DNA from: Aggregatibacter sp. 2125159857
GTDB lineage: Bacteria; Pseudomonadota; Gammaproteobacteria; Enterobacterales; Pasteurellaceae
Direction: 5' to 3'
NCBI RefSeq assembly: GCF_017798005.1
Contig: NZ_CP072548.1
Coordinates: forward strand, 1,302,001-1,366,000
DNA: 64,000 nucleotides
Made by a program: the position numbers and the translations under genes. How positions within the stretch are numbered: position 1 is the first letter of the stretch; each line of letters opens with the position of its first letter. Positions 29,349 to 37,024 of the stretch are shown here, in pieces. The notes beneath the pieces are model-generated. The model was not told the DNA's origin. It worked only from the letters and a program-made list of their open reading frames with translations, and did no database searches.

Positions 29349-31127
29349 TTAGTTTTCAATAGTTTCAGCGGTTTCTTTTTTAGCAAAATAGCTTTGTTTT
29401 TGGTGGTAATAGCCGATGGCAAAGCGGCCTTGCTCGTCAATGCTCAAATGGCGCGGAAAGGTTTCGGGCAGTTTGGCAATGATTTCGCCCAAATCTTTAT
29501 CCAAATTCACCGCCATGCCGGCCTTGTCTTTACGCAAGCGCGACAAATGGTGTTTTGCACCCGACAAAAGGCGCGGAAAAACCGAAAACGGCACGGCGGA
29601 TGCAGAGCCGTAATAGCGGTCGGCAATGCCGGCGTTTAATTCGCCCAACGCCTGATATTGAATGCGCTCCAACACGGCAAACAGCCGCCCTAAAAGATAG
29701 GCGCGATTTGGGCTTTCATTGTTCAAACTCATAGGAACTCCTTCTTCGATAAAACCTTTTCTAAAACGCCGCTCTAATACGGCTTTCATCATTGCCACGC
29801 GCAGACCGTTCACGTCGCCATCGGCGCGGATTCGGGTAATCAGTTGCGACAGTAAACTCAAGGGATACGGTGTACCGCAAATCACGGTGCGGGTCATTTC
29901 ACCAGCCAACACGGGCGAGATGTTTTCGCTTTTGCCCAGCACGGCAGTTTGCAATAAGAGTCGCCAAATAGACGGCGGCGTTTTCCATGCGCAAGGCTCA
30001 AGGGCTAAATCTTGCCAATGCTGCGCCAAATTTTCCGCCAGCTGCCCAAACGTGGTGTCCAGCCAAAATCGAACAGAAATCCGCGCGGCATTGGGGGCAA
30101 GCCCTAAGATATAAAAACGGGTATTGGGAGAGAGTTCGGGCGCAATTTCTTGCAGCGGACGACCTTTGCCGATCTGTTCCAATACGTTGAAAACTTTGGC
30201 GCTTTCTTGTTCGTCATCCGGCGGCGTGAATACATGCGCGAAGAAGCCTTCGGCAGCCTGCGCAGTTGCGTTATCATCCGCTTCCGCCCAAAAGACCGTG
30301 CTGGCGTCGCCGATGGTCAGGCAGTGATTATTTTCGCGGCGCAACAGATAGTTCAGCGCGGTGGTGTAGGCAAACGCGGATTGTTCGGATACGGGCGCAT
30401 TTGCGCCTTGCTCCTTGCCAAACGAGGCAAAGGCTTCTTTGTTGAACGAAATAATCGAACCGCCGGAACTTTGCCCGCCAAACACGCCTTTAATCGCAGG
30501 ATGCAGCCGCGCAATCGGGGCTGTATCGCCACTAATCAAGCACAAGCCTTCGAGTGTTTCGTCGCTTTTCAGACGACCTGCCCACAAGCTTTGCGCGGCT
30601 TCGCGTTTATGGATAAGTGCGGTTGGTTTTTCAAGAGAAAATGCGATGTTGGCATCGAGCATTTCGGCAGGCAGATTTTCGGCAGCAAAATGTGCAGGCT
30701 GCCAGTTTTGCAGAAAACGGCATAAGGCTTGTAAACCTTCGTCTTCGCTGTTTTTCAGTAAATCGTGATGGTATTGCTTGAAGGCGTCAAAAGTTTTTTC
30801 AGACGGCGTAAACGGTTTTTCTTTTGCTTCGACTTTGTTTTTATTGGCTTCCACGCCAAGCGTGTAGGCGGTTTTATCCCACAAAAAATTCGGCTTGATG
30901 CCCGACGTGCGTTTTTCAGGGCGCGGCACGCTCATCAGTTTCGGCTGCGGCTTTTTATCGGTGGTCAGATTCGGCACGGCAGTTTTCAGACGACCTTCTT
31001 TATCCAACACCAAAATCCAACCGATTTTCTCCTCGCTAAAACCATAAGGTGGCACTTTCGGATTACCCATGTCATCGGTTTCCGCTGCCAAACGGCGGTA
31101 ATAGCGGGCAAGGGACGCAAGAATCAT
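29349..31127 (-). CDS. cas8c: Type I-C large subunit Cas8c (Csd1)
   Basis: Cas8c recognises the PAM and opens the target for Cas3; in I-C an internal start can also yield a small Cas11c subunit from the same frame. The 592-aa protein begins [14 protein letters not shown], typical of Csd1, and has [12 protein letters not shown] and the helical C-terminal part ([19 protein letters not shown]) from which Cas11c derives. It overlaps cas5c by four bases. Two perfect Neisserial uptake sequences and one Pasteurellaceae signal (about 30617) lie inside. Confidence 0.95.
   Translation of the reverse strand: MILASLARYYRRLAAETDDMGNPKVPPYGFSEEKIGWILVLDKEGRLKTAVPNLTTDKKPQPKLMSVPRPEKRTSGIKPNFLWDKTAYTLGVEANKNKVEAKEKPFTPSEKTFDAFKQYHHDLLKNSEDEGLQALCRFLQNWQPAHFAAENLPAEMLDANIAFSLEKPTALIHKREAAQSLWAGRLKSDETLEGLCLISGDTAPIARLHPAIKGVFGGQSSGGSIISFNKEAFASFGKEQGANAPVSEQSAFAYTTALNYLLRRENNHCLTIGDASTVFWAEADDNATAQAAEGFFAHVFTPPDDEQESAKVFNVLEQIGKGRPLQEIAPELSPNTRFYILGLAPNAARISVRFWLDTTFGQLAENLAQHWQDLALEPCAWKTPPSIWRLLLQTAVLGKSENISPVLAGEMTRTVICGTPYPLSLLSQLITRIRADGDVNGLRVAMMKAVLERRFRKGFIEEGVPMSLNNESPNRAYLLGRLFAVLERIQYQALGELNAGIADRYYGSASAVPFSVFPRLLSGAKHHLSRLRKDKAGMAVNLDKDLGEIIAKLPETFPRHLSIDEQGRFAIGYYHQKQSYFAKKETAETIEN
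30568..30996. repeat. Two Neisseriaceae-type DNA uptake sequences in cas8c
   Basis: TTCAGACGACCT occurs at 30568-30579 and at 30985-30996, each a perfect 12-base copy of the same dialect as in cas4. Confidence 0.85.
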
Positions 31128-31801
31128 GCTTTCACCTCCTCGGCGTAAAACGGCGGCACATCAATCAAGCCGTCTTTCATTTCCGCGCGGAAAAAATGCG
31201 GCGTGTTGCCGTGATCAAAATCAATATCGTGTAGCATCCAGCCCAAATCGCGGTTTGCCTCGTTTTCCGATAATACCGACGGCGGCAGCGGCTCGCCTTC
31301 GTCAATCAACGCAAAATCGGCAGGAAACTCACGCACGCCCAAACAAGGCTGCTGAAAGCATTGCCCTTTTTTCGCACGGCGTTTGAACATCTCAATATGC
31401 TTGGTAACGGTCTCATCCGTTCCCGCTTTTACCGTCAGTACCGCATGGGCTTCAATCACATAAGCCACGTCTTTAAGCACCGTCGCCGCGCGCTGCTGGC
31501 GGTCGTCTTCAATCAGCGTATATAAATCGGCAACGCTCTTACGCTTCATCGCACCGCTGACCTTACCCGCCGAAATCTTGCCACCCAACTCATTGCGCCG
31601 CACCGACTCAAACCGAATCGGCTTCAACACATAAATCCGGTCAATCACCCACCGAATCGCCGGCTTCCAATGCACAGCCGCCAAAATCCCGCGCGCCGCC
31701 GACGGCGTGATGACATCATAAGAAACCCGCTCCACCTTCATCTCCGGACGGGTAAAACAGGCATAATCGCCCCAAATGTGTAGGCGGATTTGGTTTGCCA
31801 T
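31124..31801 (-). CDS. cas5c: Type I-C crRNA-processing nuclease Cas5c
   Basis: In type I-C, which lacks Cas6, Cas5c cuts the repeat hairpin at its 3' base and stays on the 5' handle. The 225-aa protein starts MANQIRLHIWGDYACFTRPE and has the family segment SYDVITPSAARGILAAVHWKP and the G-rich FQQPCLGVREFPADF. The ribosome site AAGGAG lies directly against a CRISPR-type hairpin (31808-31839). It is separated from cas3, its usual upstream neighbour, by the Kiwa insert. Confidence 0.95.
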   Translation of the reverse strand: MANQIRLHIWGDYACFTRPEMKVERVSYDVITPSAARGILAAVHWKPAIRWVIDRIYVLKPIRFESVRRNELGGKISAGKVSGAMKRKSVADLYTLIEDDRQQRAATVLKDVAYVIEAHAVLTVKAGTDETVTKHIEMFKRRAKKGQCFQQPCLGVREFPADFALIDEGEPLPPSVLSENEANRDLGWMLHDIDFDHGNTPHFFRAEMKDGLIDVPPFYAEEVKA

Positions 31802-31807
31802 ACAAAC

Positions 31808-31839
31808 TCCTTAACACACAGCCGCCCGAAGGCGGCTGA
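31808..31839 (-). repeat. Solitary CRISPR-type repeat in the cas5c mRNA leader
   Basis: Plus-strand bases 31813-31838 match the array repeat at all but one position, with changes at both ends. Read leftward it forms CAGCCGCC-UUCG-GGCGGCUG: an 8-base stem with a cUUCGg tetraloop, more stable than the array repeat (7-base stem). The sequence after the stem is UGUGUUAAGGAG, so the cas5c ribosome site occupies the place of the repeat handle. The ATG follows five bases later. Confidence 0.85.
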
Positions 31840-31865
31840 TTTTTACTAATAACCTATAAATTTTA

Positions 31866-31897
31866 GTTTCAATCCGCGCACTTTATTAAGTGCGATC
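31866..31897 (-). repeat. Relic of a different type I-C-like CRISPR repeat
   Basis: The plus strand reads GTTTCAATCCG, then CGCACTT-tatt-AAGTGCG, then ATC. The 5' motif GTTTCAATCC is typical of type I-C repeats, and the stem is of I-C size, but the stem sequence is unrelated to the present array. It lies 26 bases from the solitary repeat and four bases from the end of the methyltransferase remnant. Only one copy is seen. Confidence 0.5.
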
Positions 31898-31901
31898 CGC
31901 T

Positions 31902-32458
31902 TTAGACAGACTTTTTCTCAAATCTTAAAAAATCTGCCAATTTTTTTGATTCGGCAACTTCATCATACGGAATCAGTACATAATCAATTTTGCATCATTT
32001 TGAGGAGCAGATTTCTTAACCTAAATGGCATTTACAACAAAATTCCTCCGCCCAAACACTTCATCACACAAGACTTTCAAATAATGCGCTTCGTTGTCGT
32101 CAATGGTAATCCATAGCGAACCATCGTCTGAAAGCAGGCGTTTGATGATTTCCAAGCGGTCGCGCATCAGCCCCATCCAAATAGAATGCTCCACCCCATC
32201 GTCGTAATGTTCAAACGCAGAGCCAGTGTTAAAAGGTGGTTCGATAAACACGCATTTCACCTTACCCGTAAATTCCTGCTCCAACGCTTTAAGCGAAAGC
32301 AGGTTGTCGCCGAAAATCAATCGGTTATCAAACGCCGCCGATTCTGACCGCACTTTGGTATGATAGGACTTTTCCGTGTCTTCCAGCAAAATCCGCGCTT
32401 CTAACTTCGGACGTTTGTGTTTGCCTATTCAGGTGAGTTCTAGTTTTTGTTTGGTCAT
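31902..32458 (-). pseudogene. Site-specific DNA adenine methyltransferase remnant (Mod type)
   Basis: The gene starts MTKQKLELT, then a TGA (32429-32431) replaces a probable Trp codon. The frame continues KHKRPKLEARILLEDTEK, then FIEPPFNTGSAFEHYDDG, where the catalytic (D/N)PP(Y/F) motif appears as EPPF. A TAG follows VVNAI near 32021, after which VKKSAPQNDAK is still in frame. The middle and most of the C-terminus are deleted, but a plausible C-terminal tail in another frame (IDYVLIPYDEVAESKKLADF) survives to the TAA at 31902. With at least two nonsense codons and an internal deletion, it is non-functional. Confidence 0.8.
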
Positions 32459-32469
32459 AACTTTACACC

Positions 32470-33415
32470 TTATTTATTAACCTTGGATTTTGCAGCAGCA
32501 TCAAATATTTCATCATTGATGGGTGAGCGCAAACGATCGTTATTAAGCAGTTTTAACAATAAATCTATTGTTTCTTCTTCAACTACAATCTGCCCATTCT
32601 CCACCTTCAAATCCCATTTTTCTTTTTTATTGACAGCAATTAATTTTTTAAGATAATCAGGTTGTTTATAATAACCAGATTTTAATATAGAAGCCATTTT
32701 TCGTAAGTGATGTAGATTATTACCAACATACTGCTCAATCAATTCTATATTTTTAAAAGTTTCAAGATTTTTAAAATCAGCAATCACTTCGGCAGATTTT
32801 CGCTTCATCCCTTCCCGAAAATTCATTGAACTCTCAAACTGTTTTTTGCTCGCTATAAATACTGTTCTTTTATAAACAAAAAAATCATAATTTGGATAAA
32901 TAACAAAAACCTCTTTATCATCAGGATCAACCAATTCTTTATTTATAAAAAACAGAATCCCTTTTGAAGCCACCTTTTTAGGCTGCGTGTCCGTATTGAT
33001 TTTTTTTCCAGGCATACAATTTTTTATCATCTTTTTCAAACAAAATAACATAGGCCCATGAATTAAGTAGATCTTTATGATTATCTACTCTTGGATTATC
33101 AAAACCTTTATTTATTTCCGCCTCAACTTTTTCAAAATCTGTGATACCAGAATCAACTGTTAGCAATACATCATCACAGTCTGCATTGCTATAATCATAT
33201 TTCTCAACATGAAACTTTTTCCCTTGAAGTTGATTTTTCAGGTAGCCTTTAAAGCGAGTAGGCAATTTTTTATCCATATCGACACGCCAAGCATGATACG
33301 AAGCTTCTTTGATAGTTGTTGGAGCCTTTCTTTTTATCAGCCAGAATGATACAGACCAATCGTTAAAATTTTCTGCTTGTATTTCTTTAATTTGTTTTTT
33401 AGTGTTTGTGCTCAT
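32470..33415 (-). pseudogene. kwaB: Kiwa protein KwaB (DUF4868) with a one-base frameshift in an A8 run
   Basis: KwaB is the DUF4868 DNA-binding effector that acts with membrane protein KwaA in the Kiwa anti-phage system. The gene opens MSTNTKKQIKEIQAENFNDW and reads through WSVSFWLIKRKAP and DDVLLTVDSGITDFEKVEAE. At codon 138-140, eight A (33000-33007 on the plus strand as T8) shift the frame, giving WKKNQYGHAA and a stop. With seven A the protein would continue WKKINTDTQPKKVASKGILF to the end at 32470, about 314 aa, the usual KwaB length. No other defect is visible. It overlaps kwaA by four bases. It may be switched off, phase-variable, or partly expressed by slippage. Confidence 0.82.
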
Positions 33416-33993
33416 GATTTTTCCTTATCATTCTTATAGTCAGAGTTTGAACGAATATATAGATAATGAGAAAGCCTATCCAAACAAACTGTATCACCAT
33501 AGCTAATGGGTTGCTTAGTAATAACCATTGCTTGCACCTCCTTTTCCCCTCGCTTAAATGTACAATCAATCAACATATATCCAAAAATAGCCAAGATAGG
33601 ATTGATAAATACTGTTTGTGTTCGATAAGCCATAGTGAACAATACAGTCAAAAATAATATAATCGCCAATATTGTTTGCCAATCAGTTAAGTCAATCCGC
33701 ATAAAAGACATCATATAAGGAATTGTATATCCAAACATATCTCCTGACTTATTCGATGCCTTACTCACGACAACCATTAATCCACTTCGGACGCTTTTAA
33801 CCACTTGCAACACAATGATGCTACTAATTATTGCTGCAACTAATAAGCCAATTCCGATTTCTGGAGAATTAAAATAGTTTGGACTTGTCAAATCTATTTG
33901 TTTAATTGCCATAATCACCATTAATGGAGAATATGCACTAATAAAAAGAATTAACGAGACCCATGGTCTTAATCTTAAAGATGAATCAGCCAT
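33412..33993 (-). CDS. kwaA: Kiwa membrane protein KwaA
   Basis: KwaA is the inner-membrane component of Kiwa and is thought to sense phage infection and recruit KwaB. The 193-aa protein has four predicted membrane segments: WVSLILFISAYSPLMVIMAI, GIGLLVAAIISSIIVLQVV, ILAIILFLTVLFTMAY and NPILAIFGYMLIDC, followed by a basic cytoplasmic tail. The start is the ATG of MADSS, because GAAAGGAAA lies before it; a TTG six codons upstream would fall on that site. The stop overlaps the kwaB ATG (ATGA). The gene looks intact. Identification rests on topology, size and pairing with a DUF4868 gene. Confidence 0.78.
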   Translation of the reverse strand: MADSSLRLRPWVSLILFISAYSPLMVIMAIKQIDLTSPNYFNSPEIGIGLLVAAIISSIIVLQVVKSVRSGLMVVVSKASNKSGDMFGYTIPYMMSFMRIDLTDWQTILAIILFLTVLFTMAYRTQTVFINPILAIFGYMLIDCTFKRGEKEVQAMVITKQPISYGDTVCLDRLSHYLYIRSNSDYKNDKEKS

Positions 33994-34022
33994 ATTTATT
34001 TTTCCTTTCAATTTGACTCATA

Positions 34023-34390
34023 TCACACCATCTCCCACTCAATAAAAAACAATTCTTCCTCTTCAACCTTCTGTTTCAACTGTTCTTCCAGCTCTTCAAT
34101 CAAACGGTTGGGGTGATAATCAGAATTTTACGTTTGCGTTCTGCCCAATGCTGCAATATTACCAAGCCCGCTTCGATGGTTTTTACTAAACCTACTTCAT
34201 CTGCCAAAATCACACCTTTCGACAACGGATTTTTGCAGGCAAACAAAGCTGCATCAACTTGATGCGGGTTTAAATCGACTTGGGCATCAACCAATGTTGT
34301 TGCTAACGAGTCCATACTGCCACCCTCGGCTTGATGGGTTAAAAACCAGGAGTAGTATCGAGCTTGATGTAGTGTCTCAGTTGAGATTGG
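34023..34390 (-). pseudogene. SNF2-type helicase remnant (internal deletion)
   Basis: An N-terminal fragment reads ARYYSWFLTHQ, then LVDAQVDLNPHQVDAALFAC and LADEVGLVKTIEAGLVI, a Walker A whose GLGKT has become GLVKT. After KRKILIITP the frame jumps: an out-of-frame tail, PNRLIEELEEQLKQKVEEEE to a stop at 34023, looks like the C-terminal end of the same helicase. Most of the protein is missing. The first codons are unclear. Such helicases occur beside DNA methyltransferases in restriction-modification-like or DISARM-like loci, which fits the methyltransferase remnant on the other side of Kiwa. Confidence 0.75.
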
Positions 34391-34491
34391 GACATGGTCT
34401 TAATTTTCTCCAAATTACTTTTTAAGCCACAGGAAGGATATGCCTTTTAAAGGTAAAAATCAAATTAATATTCTATAAATTATAAGTTAAT

Positions 34492-36783
34492 TTAAAACAC
34501 CAAACTCTCCCCCTTCAAAAACGCCGTATCCTCCCAAGAAAGCCCCGCCACCTCATCATACAAATCCAGCCCGATCAGCGTATAAAACTGTTTGCCGAAG
34601 TTTTTCTCGTTAATTGGTTTGATACGTCCTGCTTTATACAAAGCGGCGAGGGCTTTTTCGGAGATTTGGACGGTGTAGGGTTGTAGTTTGCGTAAGAGTC
34701 CGCCGATGTGGTCGGTGTGGTACAGGCTGCTGATGAGGTTTTCGGCTTCACCATCGAACGGAATAATCAGCGGCTGCATGTGGCTTTCAATCATGCGGAA
34801 CTTATCGGCGATGGTTTGGAATGGGAAATCGAGGCTTTGTCCGGCGTTGCTGTGCATTTTCAGAATTTTTTTATTGTCCAGTTCGCAGCCTTTTAATTGA
34901 TAAAGCTCGGCGAAGTAGGCGGCGACGGCTTGGGTGGATAAAAGGTCGTCTGAAAAGCTGTCGGCGGTCAGGCGCATAACGGCGGCTTGGGTGGCAAGTT
35001 CAGGCGGGACTTTCCATTGTTCTTCGGGCGCGAATATCCAGACAAAGCTGTTTTCAGGTAGCCTTTTGCCTTCGCGGTTACAGCGCCCTGCAGCTTGGGC
35101 AACGCTGTCTAAACCTGCTTCGGCACGCATCACCAGCGGAAAATCCACATCAACGCCGGCTTCAATTAAGGAGGTGGCGATAACGCGGCAGGGTTCGCCG
35201 TTTTTCAGACGGCCTCGGATTTCATCGAGCTTTTGGCTGCGGTGTTTGGCACACATTAAGGTGGTCAGGTGGAACGTGCCGTCAAGGTGTTTGGCTTGGT
35301 CGTACAGGCTGCGAGCGTGGCGGCGGTTATTGACGATAATGAGCATTTGCGGGTGTTCGCCAAGTTTGGCGAGCAGGTCGGCGTCGGTTTTTGTGCCGAT
35401 ATGGTGCACGGTGGTGCGGCGCAGTTTGTCGAAAAGTGCGGTCGGTTTTGGGGCGATTTCGCGCACGTTTTCAAAGCCGCGATAGAAGCCGTTTTCGGCT
35501 TGCATGGCTGGCTGGGTGGCGGTGCACATGACGACAGAACAATGATAATTCTGCGCCAATTCTTTGATAGCTTGCATGATGGGCAGCAACAGATTGAGCG
35601 GCAGCATTTGCGCTTCGTCGAGGATGATGACGGAGCCTGCGATGTTGTGCAGCTTGCGGCAGCGCGAGGAGCGGTCGGCAAAGAGGGATTCGAAGAATTG
35701 CACGGCGGTGGTCACGACAATCGGCGCGTCCCAGTTTTCTGAGGCAAGACGCAATTTGTCTTTGGTGGCGTCGTCTTGCAGTTCGCTGTCGTCGAAAGTG
35801 CTGTGGTGCTCCAACACGGCTTGTTCGCCCAATTCGCCAAAGGCTTTACGGAATTCGGCGGCATTTTGTTCGATGATGCTGGTGAACGGGATGACGTAAA
35901 TCACGCGCCGCATACTGTGCCGTTTGGCGTGTTCCAGCGCAAATGCCATGGAAGTGAAGGTTTTACCGCCGCCAGTCGGCACGGTGAGCGTAAACAGCCC
36001 TTGAGGTTGTGCCGCTTGTTCTACGGCATGATCGAGAATTTCACTGCGCAGGCGGTTTAAGGCGGCATTGCGTTTTTCGGCTTCGGTTTGCTCTGAAGTT
36101 TGGGCGATACGTCGTCTGAAATCGTTGATAAATTGATTGAAATTGTGTTGTAAGGCGTTTAAATCGGGATAACCGCCGCGCTCGACGACGTTGTTTTCTA
36201 AGTTTGAATAAAAGGCTTCGGTGTCGAGATAATCAGCATCCACCAAGCAGGAATAAAGCATTCGAGTGAAGAAGGCGTAGGAGAAAAAAGGATGATGCGC
36301 GTCGGATTTGAGTGGCGGTGCGGACAGGGTTTGAGGGAGTTTGATTTCTTGTTGCCACAGGTTATCGAGGGCGGGAATATCTTCGCCAAATTTCAAAGCC
36401 AAACGCTGTTTTAACGTGCGGCGGTTATCACCTTCACCGTTTCCATTTGCCAGCCCTGCATGATGCCCCGCAATGCAAAACGCCATCAGCTTGCCGATAA
36501 CATTTCCCCAACGCTCGACAGCAATTTTGGCTCCGGCAGTAGCATGATCAACTGATGGGTCACCATGCAATCGGTGATTAAAGGCTTCCGAATATTTCCC
36601 TAAGTCATGAAGCCGTCCCGTCTGGCAGGCAATTTCCTGAGCACCGAATACCCGAGCAAACTCCGCCGCCATTTCACCAACATTGACTGAATGGCTTTGC
36701 AAGGTTTGCCAATGTTCGTAAGGCAAGAGGTTGCCGAGTTCATCTTGCGCGGAATGGGCGTAGCGAATAACAGATTGGGACAT
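34492..36783 (-). CDS. cas3: Cas3 nuclease-helicase (type I-C)
   Basis: Cas3 is recruited by target-bound Cascade and degrades DNA. The 763-aa protein has the HD nuclease domain (RLHDLGKYSEAF near residue 60, DHATAGAKI near 80) followed by an SF2 helicase: Walker A VPTGGGKTFTSMA, DEAD-type LDEAQMLPL, CTATQPAMQ, and motif VI QAAGRCNREGK. All key residues are present. It is the first gene of the operon, divergent from glnE. Three perfect Neisseriaceae-type uptake sequences lie inside it, plus one Pasteurellaceae signal (about 35435). Confidence 0.96.
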   Translation of the reverse strand: MSQSVIRYAHSAQDELGNLLPYEHWQTLQSHSVNVGEMAAEFARVFGAQEIACQTGRLHDLGKYSEAFNHRLHGDPSVDHATAGAKIAVERWGNVIGKLMAFCIAGHHAGLANGNGEGDNRRTLKQRLALKFGEDIPALDNLWQQEIKLPQTLSAPPLKSDAHHPFFSYAFFTRMLYSCLVDADYLDTEAFYSNLENNVVERGGYPDLNALQHNFNQFINDFRRRIAQTSEQTEAEKRNAALNRLRSEILDHAVEQAAQPQGLFTLTVPTGGGKTFTSMAFALEHAKRHSMRRVIYVIPFTSIIEQNAAEFRKAFGELGEQAVLEHHSTFDDSELQDDATKDKLRLASENWDAPIVVTTAVQFFESLFADRSSRCRKLHNIAGSVIILDEAQMLPLNLLLPIMQAIKELAQNYHCSVVMCTATQPAMQAENGFYRGFENVREIAPKPTALFDKLRRTTVHHIGTKTDADLLAKLGEHPQMLIIVNNRRHARSLYDQAKHLDGTFHLTTLMCAKHRSQKLDEIRGRLKNGEPCRVIATSLIEAGVDVDFPLVMRAEAGLDSVAQAAGRCNREGKRLPENSFVWIFAPEEQWKVPPELATQAAVMRLTADSFSDDLLSTQAVAAYFAELYQLKGCELDNKKILKMHSNAGQSLDFPFQTIADKFRMIESHMQPLIIPFDGEAENLISSLYHTDHIGGLLRKLQPYTVQISEKALAALYKAGRIKPINEKNFGKQFYTLIGLDLYDEVAGLSWEDTAFLKGESLVF
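34943..35225. repeat. Three Neisseriaceae-type DNA uptake sequences in cas3
   Basis: AGGTCGTCTGAA lies at 34943-34954, TTCAGGTAGCCT (complement of the Eikenella dialect AGGCTACCTGAA) at 35053-35064, and TTCAGACGGCCT (complement of AGGCCGTCTGAA) at 35214-35225. Three dialects occur within 283 bases. Confidence 0.85.
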
Positions 36784-37024
36784 TTTGGTTTCCTAAGGTT
36801 AAATACAATATTATTTTATTTAATAAAGTGTAGTTTATTTAAGAATTAATTTAGATTTTTTAGAAACATAACATCACACTTATTCGTGGTTAGAGCGTAT
36901 CAAAAATATTACATATCATCTAACGCCGATTTTTCATTCTGAGACCCCAATCACACTTTTTCCCCCCTGAAATTTGCCCCATTTCATGCTAAAGTTTACG
37001 CACCATTTTTCATAAGGATTCACC
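36784..37024. promoter_or_regulatory. Divergent cas3 / glnE promoter region
   Basis: This AT-rich 241-base gap must hold the cas operon promoter (leftward) and the glnE promoter (rightward). A TGTGA CRP-like half-site occurs in leftward sense near 36883, but no convincing full operator or paired -35/-10 boxes could be fixed. ATAAGGAT precedes glnE. Confidence 0.4.

Noticed and set aside
32978..33051. A separate small gene starting MLFCLKKMIKN
   Set aside because: It is the out-of-frame overlap of the two kwaB halves; the shared region reads naturally only in the upstream frame up to the A8 run.
34380..34395. ATGTCCCAATCT occurs both at the helicase remnant start and at the cas3 start, suggesting a duplicated cas3 end
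   Set aside because: Only 12 bases match and the following codons differ completely, so it is probably chance.
36860..36895. CRP site controlling cas3
   Set aside because: Only one TGTGA half is present on the leftward strand, without a matching second half.
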